This document shows positions 61,411 to 64,000 of a stretch of DNA of 64,000 bases, piece by piece. The notes under the pieces are model-generated. The model made no database searches, was not told where the DNA came from, and was given only the letters and a program-made list of their open reading frames with translations. The stretch comes from Candidatus Thorarchaeota archaeon (GTDB lineage Archaea; Asgardarchaeota; Thorarchaeia; Thorarchaeales; Thorarchaeaceae), in contig JABCTV010000001.1 of the NCBI GenBank assembly GCA_018238205.1, forward strand, positions 1 through 64,000. The letters run 5' to 3'. The first letter of the stretch is position 1. Every line of letters begins with the position of its first letter. Position numbers and translations under genes: made by a program.

Positions 61411-62616
61411 TCACATCTCCTGAGAATCTAGTAAACTTGTAATAAATTGTTCAAGCATTTCTGCAGGAACGTCAGAAAGCCCAATGAGTGTGGTTTGACC
61501 CCTCTGTCCACTTCCTGATCGTTTTGTGTCTATAATTCCATGTGATGTAAGATCTTGTACCCATTCCCAAATCTGAGTATGTGCTCTTGGTTCTTCATTA
61601 TACTCTTCACAAGACGAACGATACATTTCTTCGACTTCACCCATAGTGACATACGCTCCACGGGTTTCCTTCAATTGTCTTGCAATAGCTAATAGTAATA
61701 TCCTATGCATTTGTGAAAGGGTACTGAAAACTTCTTTCCTAAGCTCTGGGTGCGTATCCGCCTTTGCTTGACGCGCATAGTCGGGTACTACGTTTTGGGC
61801 CTGTGTACTATCAGCTTGTTTTCCTGAGCGCCATAGTAGTTCAATAGCATACCTTGCATCACCTCTTTCAGAAGCAATATCTGAAATTACTTGGATGGTT
61901 TCTTCCATGACCACGTTCTCTTCAAATGCCATTTCTACTCGATTTAATAGAATGTCATATAGTGCATTACGATCATATTTAGAAAATCTAAGGATATTCC
62001 TTTGGAGTGTACTCAGTGTGCTTGAATCTAATGATGTTTCGTCAAGTGGTATTTTTCGACCTATTCCGATAATGGATACACGTTGTCTTGCGTTTAATCG
62101 ATCATCAGTTAGTCTTGTCAAATCGTATAGAATGTCAGATCCTCTCTGCCGAATGAAGTAATCAAGCTCATCAAGTATGAGTAGTAGATATCTATCTTCT
62201 TCATCCAGTATCTCAACTAGCATCTGCAATAGTTCTTCAGGAGAATGGCCTCGACGTGGAAACTTAGGTTTGAATTCTCTAAGTGCACGTAGAAAGACAA
62301 GATATGCTGTTTTATTGATTCTGCAATTGATGTGGATATTGTGCAGACGGATTGATCTCCGATCTGCTGCTTGAACCAGTTGTTCTGTAAATCTCTTAGC
62401 TACTGCAGTTTTTCCAGAACCTACTGGACCTTCAATAATGAATTTGTGACTAGTTCTTCCAGGGGTGGTAATCAGGGTCTTGAAATTTTGTGCAAGAGTT
62501 CGAAGCTCAGCTTGTCGATGAGGAAGGTTTTCAGGTACATAGTCTATTGATAAAAACTGCTCAGACTTGAAGACACTGCCTCGACTTAGTTCATCTTCAA
62601 TATAGTCATGAGCCAT
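61411..62616 (-). CDS. cdc6-2: Orc1/Cdc6 replication initiator 2
   Basis: A 401-residue Orc1/Cdc6 paralogue distinct from the copy at 18.7 kb. Walker A is I-E-G-P-V-G-S-G-K-T, Walker B L-L-I-L-D-E-L-D-Y-F, lid region S-E-R-G-D-A-R-Y-A-I-E-L-L, and a C-terminal winged helix with R-G-Q-T-T-L-I-G-L. The ATG at 62616 is taken as the start because a TATA box (GCTTTTAAGG) lies about 30 bases upstream, so an ATG at 62658 would lie upstream of transcription. The leader is then only about 9 bases. Confidence 0.9.
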   Translation of the reverse strand: MAHDYIEDELSRGSVFKSEQFLSIDYVPENLPHRQAELRTLAQNFKTLITTPGRTSHKFIIEGPVGSGKTAVAKRFTEQLVQAADRRSIRLHNIHINCRINKTAYLVFLRALREFKPKFPRRGHSPEELLQMLVEILDEEDRYLLLILDELDYFIRQRGSDILYDLTRLTDDRLNARQRVSIIGIGRKIPLDETSLDSSTLSTLQRNILRFSKYDRNALYDILLNRVEMAFEENVVMEETIQVISDIASERGDARYAIELLWRSGKQADSTQAQNVVPDYARQAKADTHPELRKEVFSTLSQMHRILLLAIARQLKETRGAYVTMGEVEEMYRSSCEEYNEEPRAHTQIWEWVQDLTSHGIIDTKRSGSGQRGQTTLIGLSDVPAEMLEQFITSLLDSQEM

Positions 62617-62646
62617 GATAGTCCAAGAAATGCTTTGCTGATGCGT

Positions 62647-62656
62647 CCTTAAAAGC
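62647..62656 (-). promoter_or_regulatory. TATA box of cdc6-2
   Basis: On the minus strand the bases read GCTTTTAAGG, centred about 35 bases before the cdc6-2 start. This decides the start choice and suggests an almost leaderless mRNA. Confidence 0.5.
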
Positions 62657-62710
62657 ATTTGCGGACTGTACGATTAAAAGTATATTCTAAGAGGAGGTTA
62701 CCGAAAGTAT

Positions 62711-62785
62711 TGGCGAGCTCCTAACTCAAGATCCATATCATCGTCAATACTGACTCATCGGGGTCATAGCAATCATCACTCGCCA
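62711..62785 (-). other. Inverted-repeat-bounded element between cdc6-2 and tRNA-Gly
   Basis: TGGCGAG (62711-62717) and CTCGCCA (62779-62785) are an exact inverted pair bounding 61 bases. On the minus strand a TGATGA follows the 5' arm at once, as in a box C of C/D RNAs, but no clear box D (CTGA) precedes the other arm. It may be a small RNA or a regulatory palindrome; uncertain. Confidence 0.25.
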
Positions 62786-62830
62786 TTAGTGGGATGTAAT
62801 GATATGCCGATAAACCTGACGAAAAGGAAA

Positions 62831-62907
62831 TGGTGCGACCGCCGGGATTTGAACCCGGCTTGAAAGCTTGGGAAGCTTCCGTCCTAACCAGACTAGACAA
62901 CGATCGC
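62831..62907 (-). tRNA. tRNA-Gly(CCC), no intron
   Basis: Acceptor GCGATCG pairs with CGGTCGC (one T-G pair), A73 and CCA encoded. The anticodon arm is GAAGC-TTCCCAA-GCTTT with anticodon CCC, and the T arm CCGGG-TTCAAAT-CCCGG is perfect. Length 74 plus CCA; no insertion. Confidence 0.95.
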
Positions 62908-63022
62908 TATGCTGCTCATCCAAGTTGTATTTGATAAAAAACTATTGGCAAATAATAATCAATAGGTCCTAAGAATATGCTTATCTTGTGCTTGTAAGCA
63001 AATCCAGTTGTGAGATTCAATC

Positions 63023-64000
63023 ATGTCTCCCAATACTAAATCAGTTAACTTTTGGCAAGGAAATCAAGCTTGCGCAGAAGCAGCCATTGCAGCTGGTTGT
63101 AGATTCTTTGCAGGATATCCAATTACACCTGCATCTGAGATTGCTGAGATTATGTCCCAGCAATTACCAAAACTTGGTGGAACTTATGTACAAATGGAAG
63201 ATGAAATTGCAGCAATTTCAGCTATAATTGGAGCTGTATGGGGCGGATCTTTATCAATGACTGCAACTTCGGGTCCAGGTTTTAGTCTCATGCAGGAAAA
63301 TATTGGATACGCTATAATGACTGAAACTCCATGCGTTATTGTAGATGTTCAGAGAGCTGGTCCTAGTACTGGACAAGCAACCAAGGCAGCTCAAGGAGAC
63401 CTTATGCAAGCAAGATGGGGGACTCATGGTGATCATGAGATGATTGTATTAGCACCTAATTCTTCCCAAGAAACGTATGAACTCACAATCAGAGCTTTTA
63501 GCCTATCTGAGAAACTTCGGCATCCAGTGATTCTTCTTTCTGATGAAATAGTTGGCCATTCAAGGGAAAAGGTTGTTGTGGATTCAAGTAGTGATAATCT
63601 GATACCTAGAAGATTTGCCAGAGTAGGAGACCCACCTTATGGTGGTGTGGATTCCGATAAACAGGCAATAATGCCAAGATTTGGAGATGGACATAATCTT
63701 TTGATAACAGGTTCCACACATGATGAAAGGGGTTTTAGAAAGACTTCTGACTCTGAAGCCCATGACAAACTGATTCGTAGAATAACAGCCAAAGTTCAGG
63801 ATGCAAGACAAATTCTGGATGATTTCGTCATTTCGGGACCCGAAAGTGCTGATTGGGGAATCATATCTTTTGGATCTACTTCAAGATCAGTGGAAGAACT
63901 AATGGTAAGTGAAAGCTCAAGATTGAATATGAGAACAATGAGGTTTAGGACTGTCTGGCCATTTCCAGATCAGGCTATAAGAGATTTCAGTAAAACAGTG
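63023..64000 (+). CDS. korA: 2-oxoacid:ferredoxin oxidoreductase subunit alpha (3' truncated by window edge)
   Basis: The frame is open to the window end (326 codons seen). The start N-F-W-Q-G-N-Q-A-C-A-E-A-A-I-A-A-G-C-R-F-F-A-G-Y-P-I-T-P-A-S-E-I is that of the alpha (pyrimidine) domain of the 2-oxoglutarate-type enzymes, with T-S-G-P-G-F-S-L-M and V-D-V-Q-R-A-G-P-S-T-G. The enzyme oxidises 2-oxoglutarate or a similar acid to the acyl-CoA and reduces ferredoxin. The beta subunit is expected downstream. Substrate choice is inferred. Confidence 0.9.
   Translation, partial: MSPNTKSVNFWQGNQACAEAAIAAGCRFFAGYPITPASEIAEIMSQQLPKLGGTYVQMEDEIAAISAIIGAVWGGSLSMTATSGPGFSLMQENIGYAIMTETPCVIVDVQRAGPSTGQATKAAQGDLMQARWGTHGDHEMIVLAPNSSQETYELTIRAFSLSEKLRHPVILLSDEIVGHSREKVVVDSSSDNLIPRRFARVGDPPYGGVDSDKQAIMPRFGDGHNLLITGSTHDERGFRKTSDSEAHDKLIRRITAKVQDARQILDDFVISGPESADWGIISFGSTSRSVEELMVSESSRLNMRTMRFRTVWPFPDQAIRDFSKTV

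Overview
The window is a gene-dense stretch of an archaeal chromosome. All informational genes are archaeal in type: Orc1/Cdc6, MCM, GINS, PCNA, RFC, DNA polymerase D small subunit, Hel308, HerA-NurA, KEOPS, exosome Csl4, TFS, Rpo11, eS1, uS15 and intron-bearing tRNAs. Starts use ATG, GTG and TTG, often behind GGAGG/GGTGA-like ribosome-binding sites, and several promoters carry archaeal TATA boxes. A MglA-type small GTPase beside a tandem roadblock protein, duplicated PCNA and an Hdr/flavin oxidoreductase cluster make an Asgard archaeon, perhaps Thorarchaeota-like, the best guess. That lineage call is inference, not proof. No rRNA, CRISPR array, transposase or integrase was found.

Layout. 1-3.2 kb: end of a geranylgeranyl reductase, an HD phosphohydrolase, a cupin and an acyl-CoA dehydrogenase. 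3.2-11.0 kb: a minus-strand redox operon (HdrC, HdrB, a short HdrA, an HdrA-MvhD fusion and a GltD-like NAD(P)H oxidoreductase with ferredoxin domains) that reads towards the acyl-CoA dehydrogenase. 11-18.5 kb: a minus-strand information-processing run (METTL5-like methyltransferase, Csl4, Rpo11, RNase III-like, TFS, OB-fold-like protein, two PCNAs, PriS, Gins51). 18.5-21.6 kb: a candidate origin with ORB-like motifs in front of orc1/cdc6, then DP1. 21.7-27.2 kb: PhoU-type regulator, phosphohexomutase, tRNA-Ser with a T-arm intron, DsrE protein, and a 2.2 kb segment with a large surface beta-propeller gene lying between a 31-bp tRNA-Leu 3'-end duplicate and the intact tRNA-Leu. 27-37 kb: eS1, SSSCA1-like, UPF0147, FAU-1, Pcc1, RecJ/Cdc45-like, uS15, Bud32, Kae1, LSm, COG2433 nuclease, HTH regulator. 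37-51 kb: HerA-NurA, CTP synthase, the GTPase/roadblock module, HD hydrolase, GPN GTPase, tRNA methyltransferase, UPF0200/0201 and an AAA ATPase. 51-64 kb: ThpR, tRNA-Pro, HDAC-like protein, Hel308, MCM, Gins23, both RFC subunits, TruA, a second Orc1/Cdc6, tRNA-Gly, and the start of a 2-oxoacid:ferredoxin oxidoreductase.

How the genes work together. Most of a replisome is coded within about 51 kb: two initiators, the MCM helicase, both GINS subunits, a DHH-less RecJ/Cdc45-like protein, primase small subunit, two clamps, the complete clamp loader and the small subunit of PolD. Repair helicases and nucleases are interleaved. A second theme is tRNA biology: KEOPS (three of its usual subunits), TruA, Trm-G10-type methyltransferase, ThpR, and three tRNAs with introns, two at non-canonical sites. 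The third theme is anaerobic redox metabolism, where the Hdr cluster could link thiol/disulfide, ferredoxin, NAD(P)H and acyl-CoA electron flow.
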